Source: Larix kaempferi (Eukaryota; Streptophyta; Pinopsida; Pinales; Pinaceae). From it: a stretch of DNA of 64,000 nt. Shown piece by piece: positions 46,330 through 58,590 of this stretch (position 1 is the first letter of the stretch; each line of letters starts with the position of its first letter). Under the pieces are notes generated by a model. It was given only the letters and a program-made list of their open reading frames with translations. It did no database searches and was not told where the DNA came from. The stretch spans positions 434,001-498,000 of the forward strand of contig BSBM01001383.1 in the NCBI GenBank assembly GCA_027924585.1. The letters run 5' to 3'. The translations under genes were made by a program, and so were the position numbers.

Positions 46330-47641
46330 GAGGGAGCTAGCAGAAGAGGATGAACCCATTGATTCCATTGATCCATTTGAGCCAGTTAATGTTCCTAGAG
46401 ATATTGCAATAGGCCGGAAGAGGCCTAGATGGCCACAATAGACTTTGCATAGAGCAAATGGTAGTGTTGAAAAACACAAGGCTAGATCTGTTTCTAGAGG
46501 GTTCTCTCAGAAGGAGGGAGTTGATAATGATGAGACATTTGCTCCCGTGGCTTGGTATACTTCTATCAGATCGATGATTGCTTCAGCTATGGGATGGAAG
46601 TTGCAACAACATGATGCAGACCCCAACCTTTACTACAAGTTTGTGGATGATGAGCCATTTATTTTGGTACTATATGTTGATGACTTGTTTCTCACTGGAA
46701 ACGAGAAACTTATCGTCTGGTGTAAGAAGAAACTCGCCTCTGAGTTCAAAATGAAGGATTTTGGATTGATGCATTACTTCTTGGGATTAGAAGTATGGTA
46801 GAGACAAAAAGAGATTTTCCTAGGTCAAGGAAAATACACCATAGATATATTGAAGAGATTCAAAATGTTGGACTGCAATTCAATGGACACTCCGATGGAT
46901 GTGAATTGGAAGAAGAGAGATTCTGCTTCAGACTTAGATTTAATTGATCCCACCATGTATCGCCAGCTAATTGGGTCATTAATGTATCTGACAAACACCA
47001 GACCAGATATATGTTTTGCTGTGAATGCTCTCAGTCAATTCATGTGCGAACCGAGGTAGATTCATTGGATTGCTGCAAAACATGTGCTCAAATACTTGCG
47101 TGGCACTATGGGATATGGTTTGAAGTATGCTTCAAATTGTGACCTGAGATTGTAGGGGTTTACAAACTTAGATTGGGCCAGATGCGTTGCAGATAGGAAG
47201 AGTACTTCTGGATGTTGCATCAGTTTTGGTTCTGCAGTTATTTCCTGGTGCAGCAGGAAGCAGAACTCGGTAGCACTCAATACTGCAAAGGTCGAGTACA
47301 TGGCTGCTAGTACAACAGCTCGAGAAGCAGTTTGGCTTCGTAAACTCCTGGCAGGATTGTTTGGCTAGATTCCAAAGCCGACCGTGATTCACTGTGATAA
47401 CCAGAGCTGTGTGCAGATGTCAGTGAATCCTGTATTTCATGACATGTAAAAGCATATAGAGGTTCGGTATCACTTCATACGTGATATGGTGCAGAAAGGT
47501 GCAGTCGAGTTACAGTACGTGCCAACAGACGACCAGACTGCAGATGTTCTCACCGAGGCTCTTCCGAGGGTGAAGTTCGAATACTTTGGCGGAAAACTTG
47601 GAGTAGAAGAGAACGTGTTCCTCCTTGAGAGAGAAAGATGA
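46330..47641 (+). pseudogene. Copia reverse transcriptase (internally deleted) and RNase H
   Basis: RT begins HKARSVSRGFSQKEGVDNDE, then TFAPVAWYTSIRSMIASAMG. After GWKLQQ it jumps to HDADPNLYYKFVDDEPF, skipping the first catalytic Asp and the LYGLKQ region (about 100 residues). LYVDDLFLTG holds the YVDD box. The downstream landmarks are MYRQLIGSLMYLTNTRPDIC, RKSTSGCCISFGSAVISWCS and HCDNQSCV, then RYHFIRDMVQKGAVEL. In-frame stops occur at about 46799, 47057, 47153, 47366 and 47447. The enzyme would be inactive. Confidence 0.88.
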
Positions 47642-47669
47642 CATCGAGATGCTTTCAATACTTTCACTC

Positions 47670-48046
47670 AGGTACCTCCACTCGTCCAAGTGCTCAGTCA
47701 GGTATGGGAGAAATCCCATTGGAAGATGATTCGGACAAGTAGTGGATGGTCGGGTTCACCCAGGTACCTCCACTTGTCTAGGTGCTCAGCCAGGTATGGG
47801 ATAAATCCCATCGGCAGATGAGTCGAACAGGTAGTGGATGGTCGTGTTCACACAGGTGCCTCTACTCGTTCAGGTTCTCAACCAGGTATGGGACAAATCC
47901 CATCAGAAGATGAGATGGACAGGTAGTAGATGGTCGTGTGATTGCACAGGTACCTCTACTCGTTCAGGTTCTGAGCCAAGTATGGGAGGATCCCATCGAC
48001 AGATGAGATGAACAAGTAGTAGATGGTCGTGCCCATTTGCTCGTCT
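47670..48046 (+). repeat. 92-bp minisatellite between copia pol and the PPT
   Basis: Four units start at 47670, 47762, 47854 and 47948, beginning AGGTACCTCCACTCGT and containing CAGGTATGGGA(G/T)AAATCCCAT. A further partial unit resumes at 52052 on the other side of the solo LTR, which inserted into the array. Confidence 0.88.
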
Positions 48047-48052
48047 GGGATC

Positions 48053-51000
48053 TGTTATCACCTATTTTGTACCATAGTTGGATTATCTGAAGAGCCGCCA
48101 TTTGACAAACATGATGAATGTTTGTACTCCAGTGTATCAGATGATCCAGTATTTGTGCCTAGCCAATTTTGGCTAGCCAGTTTTTATTTTCAGTCGACAT
48201 GACCATGGCCCCATGGGGTTTGTAATAAAGTGTGCCAGTAGGATTCTGAGTGTCTCGGTTCCCCATGACTTGATTAAGCAACTAAGGTATTCCAGGGAGT
48301 TTTTTCCTTTGTCAATTATACTTTGCCTATAGCCGAGCTATAATCGATGAGGTTTTCTCCCGCTTCCTCCAAAGCTGGAATGCCCGATTTTGAAAATTTT
48401 AGCCATGGGGGTTATTAGAGTCCAACTGATGTATATAAGCCTACTAGACACTATTAGAATAGGTTTTGGTCATGTATTAGGTCCCTAGGACCCTCAGAAA
48501 AAATTTCGAAATTTTTTTACCGGGTCCTCCAGTTTTGGGTTTTTAATTATTTTTAAATTTTTAATAAATTTCTCTATAGTTTAAATGGAGAAATTTCAAT
48601 TTGTAATATGTCAGTCATCCAGGATCCGAATTCAGTGATTGAAGGCTTGAACCTTAAGCCAAAAATAATTCATGATCCCTGGATCAGCTAACCCTAAGTT
48701 TCAGATAATTATTTGGCCTCATAATTAATATTTTCTCAAAAAATCAAAAAATGAGAAATATTAATTAAAATATTCAAAAATTAATCAATTGGAGATAATT
48801 TAAATCTCTCCAGAAAAGGCCAAATTGAATAAAGTAAAAGTCAAAATGACATGGCAAAAAGCATTTAAGATGATTGCAATCAACTCCAGGTCATTTTAGT
48901 CAGCAATCGGAGCACTGGGAGTGATTTTTAGTCAAGATTTTTGCCCTCCTCAAGCATGCTTACGTTTTTGTGATTTGGCAATTGTTTATTGGTTGGGTGG
49001 AGTTCGCAAGGCTTGGGGGTAGGCGCCTTGCCTAGGTGGAGGCCACCTCACCCCCCTCCTACCTTCCAACACCCAGTTAGCTCATAAATCAAGCTTATGT
49101 GCTCTCTTTCCATTGGAAAACTCGAATTACTTGGCTCTCTCTATGCCAATTCATTTTAGGGTTTTGATCATTAGTTTTTTGTATAAGAGGAGGGCATTGC
49201 CTCCTCATTCTTCATGGAGATTTTGAGCATGAACGCTCTGCCAAAATACTATTGTAATATATGTTTAAAACATTGAATAAAGTTTAGACTTTGGAGGTCC
49301 ATGCTGGAGCATTTGGGGTGTTCTTCACACTATTGGTGATATCCTTTTCATCTTGTTTATTGTTTATGCAATTTCATTATTAGATGTATGTTCTAGCTTT
49401 GATTAGAAATACATCTTTTGGTTTTTGCATGCTTCATAACAAGGTTTTTGTAGGGGTTTCCCAAGGTGGAGAAAGGCTTATTGATTAAGTCACTCTTTAC
49501 TTACAGTGGTTCTCGGCACCTAATCAATATATCTTGCAGGTCTTCAAGGTCTTCTCTTCATTTCAAGAGAAGAAACGTTTTAAAAGAGACTCCTCTCTTC
49601 CTCCATCAACAATCTTTCACTTTCTTGGTTACTGGTTACATGAGATCTATCTTCATGCTTTGTGGAAAACCATTGCCTAGCTTGATCCAGAAGTTGAAGT
49701 TTGTGTTTAGAGCCTAGAATAGTTTGCCATCTCCCATTCGTTTTTACCCTAGATCTACCTCATCCTCCCATTCGTTTTTGCCTTCAAAACTCTCCTCATC
49801 CATTTCGTTTTTTCCTTTGAAGCCCTTCCCTTGTCCTCCATTCGTCCACCCTAAAGAACCCTAAAAAAAACACATAAAGACATAAAAACGAATTGTTAGT
49901 AGTTAGTTTTCAGGTTGATAGTTAGTTTGTGTTAATATTTGTTAGTATGCTTGCTTCTCATATTTGCTAGTTGCATTGCATGTAGCTTGCACTTGTTTGA
50001 TTTTCTTTTATACTTAAAAGATAGATCTTATATACCAAAAATATTTCAAAATTTTTTCATGTTTTAGATCTCATTCCCAGCATATTCTAGACATCTTTTG
50101 TTTGCTGGTCCGTTTTGCAATTTTAATAATTTTGAATTAAATCTCATGCTCTTTCATGGTTTAGATCTTATTTTGCAAACCTAGACTTGATAAGTTCAAA
50201 GTTTGTTTTATTTTTCTAACACTAATGGGTGCATGAGTTTGTTGGTTCATCATTTCTTGTAGGTATTTGAAAGAGCTAAGATGATCCAAATTGAAAGAGG
50301 AAAAGCAAGAGAAGAGCAAGAAGTTTAAAAGCAAGGAGAAAATCAAACCTAAAGCACCATAGAACCAAAATCAATCTCCTTTTGTACTAGCCTTTAAGGG
50401 CTTCCAGGTTTTCAGTTCATTAAGTTGTTTTACTTTTCTTTAGAGACCTTTCAAGGGTTCATCTCCAAAGGCAAATTGTATCAAGTTAATAAAAGGTTAA
50501 GTGGAGGAGTCCTCCACTTTTTTGGGTTTTCTTCCCCATTTGGGGAACAATGTTGTGGTTGGTTAATTTAGATCTTTTCTTTCTATATGCTTTAAATTAG
50601 CTTAATTGTTTTCATTTTTGTAACTCTCTTCCAAGTCTTGACTAGAGCGAGCTAACTTTGGGATTGCATCCCAAGGGCCACATAGCTTTGTGGTAGCTTC
50701 TCGTTCCCTCGTTAGCCTCCTTGCCAAAGTTTCAGCTAGCTGGAAAGTCTCAAGGAATAGCGGTTCCAGTGATCGACCTTGTTCGGAGGAAGATCCCACC
50801 TTTAGAATTAGTCTTGTTTGGTAGAACATTAGATCTTTTTTAGTTATTATCTATCGCTATCATCTTATCTCTTGCAAGTATCTTTTATTTCACTTTCAGT
50901 CATGAGCTTAATTTATATTCCTATTATCAAACTGCTTCTATTTTCAATAAAAAGAACCAAAGTCTCTTGAACTTCGCCAAATCCAAGTCAAGAGCACTCT

Positions 51001-52046
51001 CTGTCGGAGAGCATTCTAGCTTGCATTTTTCCCTTGCATTAGGCATTTTAGATTAATTAAAGTCTTTTGAACTTTGGTCTTAAGACTAATTCAAGAGCGC
51101 TCTCTATCAGAGAGTTGAACTGTGCTCTTTAATAAATAAAATATTTCAACCCACACTCCCCTTTAATTAATTTACTTTGGTCGATTGTCCAACACCCGTA
51201 TGCTCTGCCAACTTGAAAAGGTTGGGCTAGTACTCAGAAAGGTGTTGGATTTGCTAATCTTACAAGTGATAATCTAAGTAAAATTTTACCCCAACCAAGC
51301 AAACCGACGTTAGATACTGAGGTTTCTTCCTGAAACAAGTGGTGCCAAGAATCCACTGGTCAGACTCGGGGGCGGTTCAAACATTGGACACCTATCCTCT
51401 TGAATCTAGGTGCTCTCGACTTATCATCTAAGAGGTTGCCAGTATCTTTTCCTGGTTGATTTGTTCTTTTTGATATCCTTGTTCTTAGCCTAATAATCAA
51501 GACTATTAAAATTTGTAATTTATCAAGATAATTTGCACTACGATCTCACAAACAACACTTTTCAAGATCCACACATTCAGCATCACATCTTTACTATTCT
51601 TTGACTCCATAAGGCACTGGTTATTTAAAACTTGTATTTTGATCAGGACCTTTTGTCCTTGTGGTTATTTTATCTTGTGAATGCTTTATCTGATTATAAA
51701 ATCTTGAAACGTACTGTCATCTTGTTGTCTCATTTAGCAATGTGGATTGCATCTTATCTTGTTTATCACATTTATAATATTGGTCTCATCACAAAACTCC
51801 TAAACAAACACCCATCCGCATCATACCATACACTTAAAAAATATAAAATACAAGAGCCTTAGTGAAACTCTTTGTAGGTACTACCCCCTTGGATTCGTTA
51901 GGAGTTAGCCTAAACGGAGGAGTTGGGATTCAGGTGACAGTACCTGGCTCATTGCTTGCCCCCAAGGCCACATATCTCCCCACTTACAGTGAGGGAGACA
52001 ACTTTCAAAATATTTCTGCTGCTGGTGTGCAGTCTGGCGGACAACA
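48053..52046 (+). mobile_element. Solo LTR of the long-LTR family in copia, TSD GGATC
   Basis: 3994 bp from TGTTATCACC to CGGACAACA, in opposite orientation to the other three copies. Flanked by GGATC at 48048-48052 and 52047-52051, a perfect 5-bp duplication. It carries both hairpin modules (50963-51013, 51060-51116). No internal region is present. Confidence 0.92.
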
Positions 52047-52257
52047 GGATCTCAGCCAGGTATGGGAGAAATCCCATCGATAGATGAGACATATAGGTAG
52101 CAAATGGTATATCAGAGATGGCATAGTTTATATCATAGATATCCAGGATTGAGTGATTCTCCTGGACTCACCAAAGGATTGGTGAAGTTGATGCATGATG
52201 ACACTTCTTGAAGTACTGAGACTGTGTGGACAACCTTCAGTATGTACATAGATGATG

Positions 52258-53819
52258 TGTCACGTCCCCATCTCAACTCCATTGCAATAAAATTGTAAAT
52301 GATGTAAATATCGTTATTAAATCATGGTGAGGAGCTCAAGGCCAAGGCCCCGCCATTGATTTATCGTTTTATGTATCGACAATTAAAAATCAACGGATAT
52401 AGTTCTTGTCCTAGCTATGCACAATAGAAATTAAGACATCATGTAAATATGAATTTTAATGAAATACCCACAACTAGCTATGCAATGCAACAAAGAGACA
52501 GGGGCATGATTCTACAAGGAATAGGGAGGGAAATTATACAAACCCTTGAGCCAATGGTGATAAGCCAAATGTCAATGAATGAAATCCAACTACCCATTCC
52601 AACTTATGCACCCAATCATTTAATTCTTCCAGGAGTTGGTTGAGGCAGTTAATGCCTTGGGAATGGAGAGGTATGGCAGCCAATTTTGTGCATGGGCAAG
52701 CCATCAACATGGGGAAACATACTATTACTTTTGGGGCAAGAAAACACCCATGAAATTGTGCCCAAAGCCATTATTTACCCATTGCCTTGGCCCTCTCACG
52801 TAGTCTGAACTACTGGGTCTTTCTCCTTCACGTTTTCTACCATTTTCCTGCATTTTTCCATAGCTGGGAGCTCATTTTTGGTATTGCACAGTGGCTAGGA
52901 GAGAGAGAGTCATTTTTTGGGGGTTTATGGAGGTCGTTTTTGCCCATGAACGTTTTCTGGAAACGAATTTGCATCCCCAGGGTTGAATCCCCATCTACCA
53001 GTTCATTTTTAGTTGCCCACGTTTTTTCTTCATACCCAGCACTTGTGATTTTGCTGCTGTGTGCATCCCCGTTTTGGTTGATATTGTGAGCAAGAACTAG
53101 GAGTGGAAGTGGACCAAAATTGGCTTGATAAACCTAGTGAGGAAGGTCACCTCTAAAAGAAGATCAAAAGGGCTGGTTTCTCTTCTATGCACACCTTGAA
53201 CAACACTAGAATGGAAGGTATGGCCCGAGGGACTATGTAGTAGTGAAGGGAATACTTCCTTGGGTTGGGTGTGTAGGAATTGTGGGTACCAAGCTAAATA
53301 GATCTTGTAGAGGTATCCATATCTCCGTGGCTGAGCTCACTAGCTTAGCAATTATTCCTTTCCATTGCCTTAGAAGCATGATAAAACCAACTGTGGATTG
53401 GCTTGGCTGATTTTGGTGTATATTTGGCTATGTGTGAGCCTACTGTTCCCTTTTTCCTTGTAGAGATCATGCCTAGCTCGGGGCTGTCAATTGTGTTGTG
53501 AGATTGACAAGCACAATTGGCCTATGGTTGGGTGGAATGTTGCAGTTGCATAGCCAGTTGCTCGGGACTACTTTGATTTAAGATAAGTACTCTCTTGTGT
53601 TAACTTTGCAATGTATTTATTTGATGTTTACCATGAATATCTTGAATGTATGATAAATGTGTATTTAAATTTACTTCCGCTATGTTTCTTACATTTATAC
53701 ATCTGCATATGTCTCTTTATATTATGTAAACTAAGACATTTAGTAAGTTATGGGGCCAAATGCCAGTTTTAGCATCACATTCTCTCCATCGCACTGGTAT
53801 GATGGGAGGGGACGTGACA
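52258..53819. mobile_element. Solo LTR, Del/Tekay-like, TSD TGATG
   Basis: 1562 bp bounded by TGTCACGTCCCC and its inverse GGGGACGTGACA, with TGATG on both sides (52253-52257 and 53820-53824). TG...CA ends with a 5-bp duplication favour a solo LTR over a DNA transposon; long inverted ends of this kind are known in Tekay/Del LTRs. Orientation and family are not fixed. The ORF at 52787-53089 is probably fortuitous. Confidence 0.75.
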
Positions 53820-53894
53820 TGATGGAGACAATATAGATGTATAGATGAAACCCAGATGACCGTGATGCTATTGAAGACCGAAGAATACCTTCCT

Positions 53895-53907
53895 TGTTGA
53901 GAGGGAG
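53895..53907 (+). promoter_or_regulatory. Polypurine tract of the copia element
   Basis: TTGAGAGGGAG immediately before the 3' LTR start TGTTGG. Confidence 0.7.
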
Positions 53908-54453
53908 TGTTGGATTTCGTGCAACTTCGGAAGATATTATTTATTGTATTTTATTGTACTTGATTGTACCTCCTAAGGGATATGAACTTGATGTATTTAA
54001 TTATGTAAAACCCTTGAAAGAATCAATGTAAACCTTGGGATGAAAAGCAAGCAAAAGAAAATTAAAATTAAAATTATTTATTGCTCCCCAAGAGAAGTCG
54101 GCCCAATTAGGGAATTTTCCTATTTTGCACTTGTATAAATAAGAGGTGAGTTCACCTCATTATTCACTCATCCACCCAAGACAAGTTCACATCATCCAGA
54201 GAGAGCAGTTCGCACTGTAGTAGGAGAAGACTATTTTGGGGTTTCTATCTTTTGGAAATCATTTCCATCTTTTCTCTTTGATGATTGTACTCTGATATTG
54301 AAATTATCATCTCTATACGAAGGTTGCTACGTTTTCTACCGTTTGGGTTTCGCAGGATAAACTCTGTTGTTATTGTTTTGTGCTTTGTCTTTCTTCTAGT
54401 GATCTTGTTTATGCATTTGAATTATTCTGCTATGAATGTATGAAAAAATAACA
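53908..54453 (+). repeat. 3' LTR of the copia element
   Basis: 546 bp; 12 bp longer than the 5' LTR because of an AAAATT-type duplication near 54060-54080. Confidence 0.92.
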
Positions 54454-54572
54454 GTTACAAGCCTCGTGTTGCGATTCACATATGTCCTCTCATCTCCGCC
54501 TCCACTTATCGTCATAATGTGGTGAGGGTTAGTGGTGAAAAGGGGCGGTTGATCATTTATGGGAAGAGATCC

Positions 54573-54949
54573 CTATCCCAATTGGGGCTGCGTGTCCACT
54601 TCCCCATGTGGCCTTTCCCCACCTCGACCATGTGTTCTTTCCAGCTCGGGGATGTCAACTGCTGCGAGTTCCAAGCAGCGACACCTCACTGCACATTCAC
54701 AAGTGTCCTCCAATGGACGTAAATGGAAGGATACATGAGACTTTACCCCATTATTCACCAACTCATCCACCACCTTGTTTCCTTGGCGTCGAACGTGCAT
54801 GAACCAAACGAATGGGATGGTGGCCAGAAGACGTTCAAGCTGGTGTAGTCTACTCTCCCACTTCCATTTATGAGAAACGTTGGAGATAGCGGAGTCCCTC
54901 TGGATGTGTCCTGCCATAGAAATCATGAGCATGGAGTCCCCTTCCACTT
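54573..54949 (-). pseudogene. LINE ORF2, C-terminal RNase H end
   Basis: Minus-strand KVEGDSMLMISMAGHIQRDS then HVRRQGNKVVDELVNNGVK is the end of the plant LINE RNase H (RVT_3) domain. The first half of the domain lies at 59389-59664 on the far side of the gypsy derivative. The reading frame continues open to 54573. Confidence 0.75.
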
Positions 54950-55324
54950 TGCGAGGAACTTGCAACAATTAATTGATAAAATGCACAATATATGAGATCA
55001 CAAAATATTTTTATTGATCGCAGGTCACTTCGGGGGGGGCAACCTCCTTTGAGCAAGCTCAATACAAATAACTTCACGGTGCCTTCATTGGCCTCAACAC
55101 ACACTTATATACTAAGTCTATGCCCGATACTATGGGTCAATACCATGGAACATATAATACTACGGAATGACTTACAATGCATATGTGTCCAATACTATGG
55201 GTCAATACCATGGGCTAATACAAACTATGGATCAACAAATACTACAGGACAACTTACAAAGCATATGTGTCCAACAACAATATACTAACAAAGTAAAAAG
55301 AAGGGTTGACACGGGTTCCTAACA
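54950..55324 (-). repeat. 3' LTR of the minus-strand gypsy derivative
   Basis: 375 bp; preceded on the minus strand by a purine tract (TAAGGGAGAGGGGA, 55338-55325). Confidence 0.88.
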
Positions 55325-55386
55325 TCCCCTCTCCCTTAGAAAAGTATTTGTCCTCAAAGCTTTAGATGTGGAAATTGATGCGGAAT

Positions 55387-56960
55387 CTAAAGGAGTGGTT
55401 CCCCTGTAGCATCCTCAGGGTGCATTCCGTGCCACTGAATTAATACCTCTGTGATAGATTGAGAGAGAAGTTGACGTCTTTTGAGTTTCAGGGAGGATTG
55501 CTTGGAAGGTTGTAGATGAAGAAGAACCATATCACCTACTTGAAAAGTGCGCTCAGAACGGTGTTGATCGGCGTGTTGTTTCATTCGAATTCTTGCCATG
55601 TGAAGATTGTACTGTAAAATGAGAAGAATCTGGTCATAGTTTCGAAGAACCGAGTCAATTTCATGAACTGGGGAACTGCTGAGGGTGTATGGAAGAAGAA
55701 CTAATGGTGCTTGTCCATAGATTGCTTCATATGGTTTCATTTTAGATGTGGTATTGTACCACCGGAGCGCCTCAAGGAAATCCATAGAAATAGTTGTCCA
55801 AATCTGTGTAGGGATGGGAAAGGGTTCGAGCAGTCCCGGAAGGAGTGTCGTTTCACCTGTGTTGACCTGACAAGTATCATAGTCAGCCACCATCTGTTGA
55901 ATTTTCATTTTAAGTCCCGGCCAAAAGAAGTTACATTGTTCCCGGTCATACGTTTTGAGGAACCTAGAGTTCCCTACCGATGGAGAAGCATGAATTTCAT
56001 AGAAGACATAACCTTGTTGAACATATTGCAACCAATTTGGAACAAGCATAGAAATAGCTAAAAGAGAACTTGGGTCATCAAATGTGCGAGAAGGAGCATC
56101 CACCACCATATTGTCTTTACCTTTCTTGTAAGTGATCCCATAGGTATAACCCATGAGTTAGCTAACCTATTTCAGGTGTGTTGGGGAGGAGACCCGTTGT
56201 TCCAGGAAATTTTTTAGACTATGATGATTAGTTTTGATGCATAAATAATTCCCTAATAGGTATGGATGCCACTTTTGTACTACATGCAAAATAGCCATCA
56301 TTTCCTTCTTAGATGTAGATGCAGCTAAATTCTTACCGGAAAGGTCTCTTGAAGGAAACAAGCCCACTGGTTCAGCAAAGACACCTGCATATATATCCAA
56401 GGAAGTAGTGGAGACCGTTGATGGATGCATCTGAATGGAATGGAGCTGAGTGATGACACCATGTGAATTATTCTTAAGGATATTTTACAAGCGATGTGAA
56501 CTGATGATGTGGAGAGACCCTAGTTGTAAGCCCGTAAATGTGTGTTGTTTCCCATTGACTGAAAACTGCATCCAAAGTTCAACAAAAATCCCATAGGATG
56601 GGGCCAAGTGTGCGTAACCATTGAACGCCCAAAACCACATCACATCGCCTAAGGACCAGCAAAACATGTTAGAGCCCAGGTTATAATATTCCATAGAGAT
56701 ATGCACATTGTGACACTTCCCTTTGCAAGGTAAGGTGCCCCATTGGCAATCGGGACTTCAAAGTTGGAGCAAGGATGGACAAAAAAATTAGCCTTTTTGG
56801 CGATCTGAGGGTCAATGAAGTTATGAGTGCTACCAAAATCAATGAGTATTGTAAGAGAGATCTTCTTGAAGTAACCCCTGACCCGCATTGTTTGTGGGGT
56901 GGTGACTCCAGCTAAAGCATGGAGAGATATATCTGGGTGGTCGTCCGGAGACGGAGGGTC
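55387..56960 (-). pseudogene. Protease, partial RNase H and deleted integrase (minus-strand derivative)
   Basis: The protease site reads IDFGSTHNFIDPQ, so DSG is changed to DFG. DVMWFWAFNGY-type frames show a frameshift around 56650-56706. The RNase H end (EMMAILHVVQKWHPYLLGNY) follows protease directly. From 56154 a 255-residue frame holds YKKGKDNMVVDAPSRTF, the zinc-finger region CQVNTGETTLLPGLLEPFP, and SMDFLEAL joined to RWYNTTSKMKPYEAIYGQ. It ends with LKLKRRQLLSQSITEVLIQW, the same deletion joints as in the plus copy. Confidence 0.85.
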
Positions 56961-56999
56961 AACAGGCGGCTGCTAAATGTTGACCTGATCATCTAGGGT

Positions 57000-57924
57000 A
57001 TCTGGAGCTTTTGCACCAAGTTCAAAGGCAGGCGAATAATCCACATCTAAGAGATAGAGCCGTTGCTCAACACATCTATGTCCTCGAGTGAATTTCTCAT
57101 CACAATTATAACAAAGCCCTTTTTCTCTACGTGCTTGCATCTCTGCTTCAGAAAAATGCTTGATAGGAGTTGTGCGAGGAGTTGGCGTGATGGGAGGTCA
57201 TTGGGAAACCATATTTTTGAATGGAACAAAAGTGGATTTGGAGCGTTGTTGGGCTTTGATCTTGTCCTCCTCCAACTTAGCCAACCCTAGGACTTCCATC
57301 ATTATGTTGGGACATAACATTTTAACCTCTGAGCGGATTTCATCCTTAAGACCACTGATAAAACAACTCCTGTAGAATTCATCAGACAATCCTTCTGTGT
57401 GATTGGCTAGTTTCTCAAAGTCTGTTTGATACTCTCTCACAGTGCCAAATTGCGAATTTAGTGAGTGCTCTTGTGAAGTCATCAAAAGAACTAGGACCAA
57501 ATCGTTGCAAAAGGAGTTGGCAAAAATCTGTCCATTTTGGCTCATCATGAGCCTTCATGTACCAACTGTACCATTGAAGGGCTTCCTGTTCCAAATGAAA
57601 GGATGCAAGTGGAAATTTTTGGACATCAAAAGTATTATGCAGATTGAAATATTGTTCTACCTGGTATATCCATCCAGTCGGATCATTACCATTGAAGCGA
57701 GGAAAATCAAGCTTCGACCCACGAAAATTGCTGGAAGAAGAGAACCCAGTGTTCATGGCTGAATGTTGAAGATGCAGGGTGAGAAATTTCTCATCCAAAT
57801 CTTGGAGTTTGGTTTTGAGGGCTGCAAGTTCTTCTGCCATGATTTGTGCTCCTCCACGGGTGACAACCATAACCAATAGTTTTTTTTTTTTTTTGGGGGG
57901 GGGGGAATGAGTAGAAAAACACAA
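57000..57924 (-). pseudogene. Gag of the minus-strand gypsy derivative
   Basis: The likely start is MVVTRGGAQIM or the next Met (MAEELAALKTKLQDLDEKF). It contains LDFPRFNGNDPTGWIYQVEQ and FHLEQEALQWYSWYMKAHDE, then DFCQLLLQRFGPSSFDDFT. A frameshift near 57440-57450 moves the rest into another frame (VREYQTDFEKLANHTEGLSD). A knuckle region with RNSLEDIDV-type frameshifts is near 57060-57130. G and T homopolymers lie just upstream at 57884-57907. Confidence 0.8.
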
Positions 57925-58319
57925 ACAAAAGCTTATTTAGTAAAGCAAAATTTGGATTTGGGAAAAACTCTAATGGGTAATTGGAGTTGACTAGGTTTTG
58001 GACACTTTTGAATGGATAGGGAAGCAGAAAAATGAGGATTTCAGAAGCGTGGTGAAAGAATGAGAAAATTTGTCAGAGAGGGACAAAGAAGCAGAAATAG
58101 GGAATGAACACGGTGGTAAAATTTGAAGGTGATTGGGGTAAAATTGAAGAAGTTATGGAAAACCCTAAAAATAGACAAATGGCGGGTTTCCGAGTTTTGG
58201 GAAGTGGAATTTGGGATAGGATCCTCAGGAATGAAATATGCAAAATGGGATTGCAGGGATGTCAGTGAAGTTTCAAGGGAAACAGAGTGAAAACAAAGGA
58301 GAAACAGGTGTCAGAATGG

Positions 58320-58590
58320 ATCTAAAACGGCTTTAAGAATTGATCTGAAACAGTTGGATCTGAAATGGCTCGGAATGGATCTAAAACAGTTGGATTTGAA
58401 ATGGATTTCGGAATGGATCTGAAATGGCGGGATCTGCAGTGACATGGAAGTGATCGACAATAGATGGATCTACAACAGCGCGTTAGTGACCGACAACAGA
58501 TGGATCTGCAACAATGCAGAAGTAATCGACAACAGATGGATCTGCGATTACACGGAAGTGATCGGCAACAGTTCAACAGAAAATAAATAT
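58320..58590 (-). repeat. Leader repeat of the minus-strand gypsy derivative
   Basis: Diverged units around ACAACAGATGGATCTGCAAC and GAAATGGATCT; the counterpart of the leader repeat at 32786-33050. Confidence 0.65.

Larger units (their letters stand above)
43587..54453 (+). mobile_element. Ty1/copia element with two solo LTRs inserted, TSD GTTAC
   Basis: LTRs at 43587-44120 and 53908-54453 are flanked by GTTAC (43582-43586 and 54454-54458). Without the nested solo LTRs the element is about 5.3 kb. gag is intact apart from its junction with pol; pol is reduced to part of RT and RNase H with several stops, so it is not autonomous. It carries a 92-bp minisatellite between pol and the 3' LTR. 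Confidence 0.92.

Noticed and set aside
47670-48046. Regular spaced repeats as a CRISPR-like array
   Set aside because: Units are contiguous 92-bp repeats without unique spacers, in a plant retrotransposon.
52258-53819. DNA transposon with 12-bp TIRs
   Set aside because: TG...CA ends and a 5-bp TSD fit a solo LTR better, and no transposase is present.
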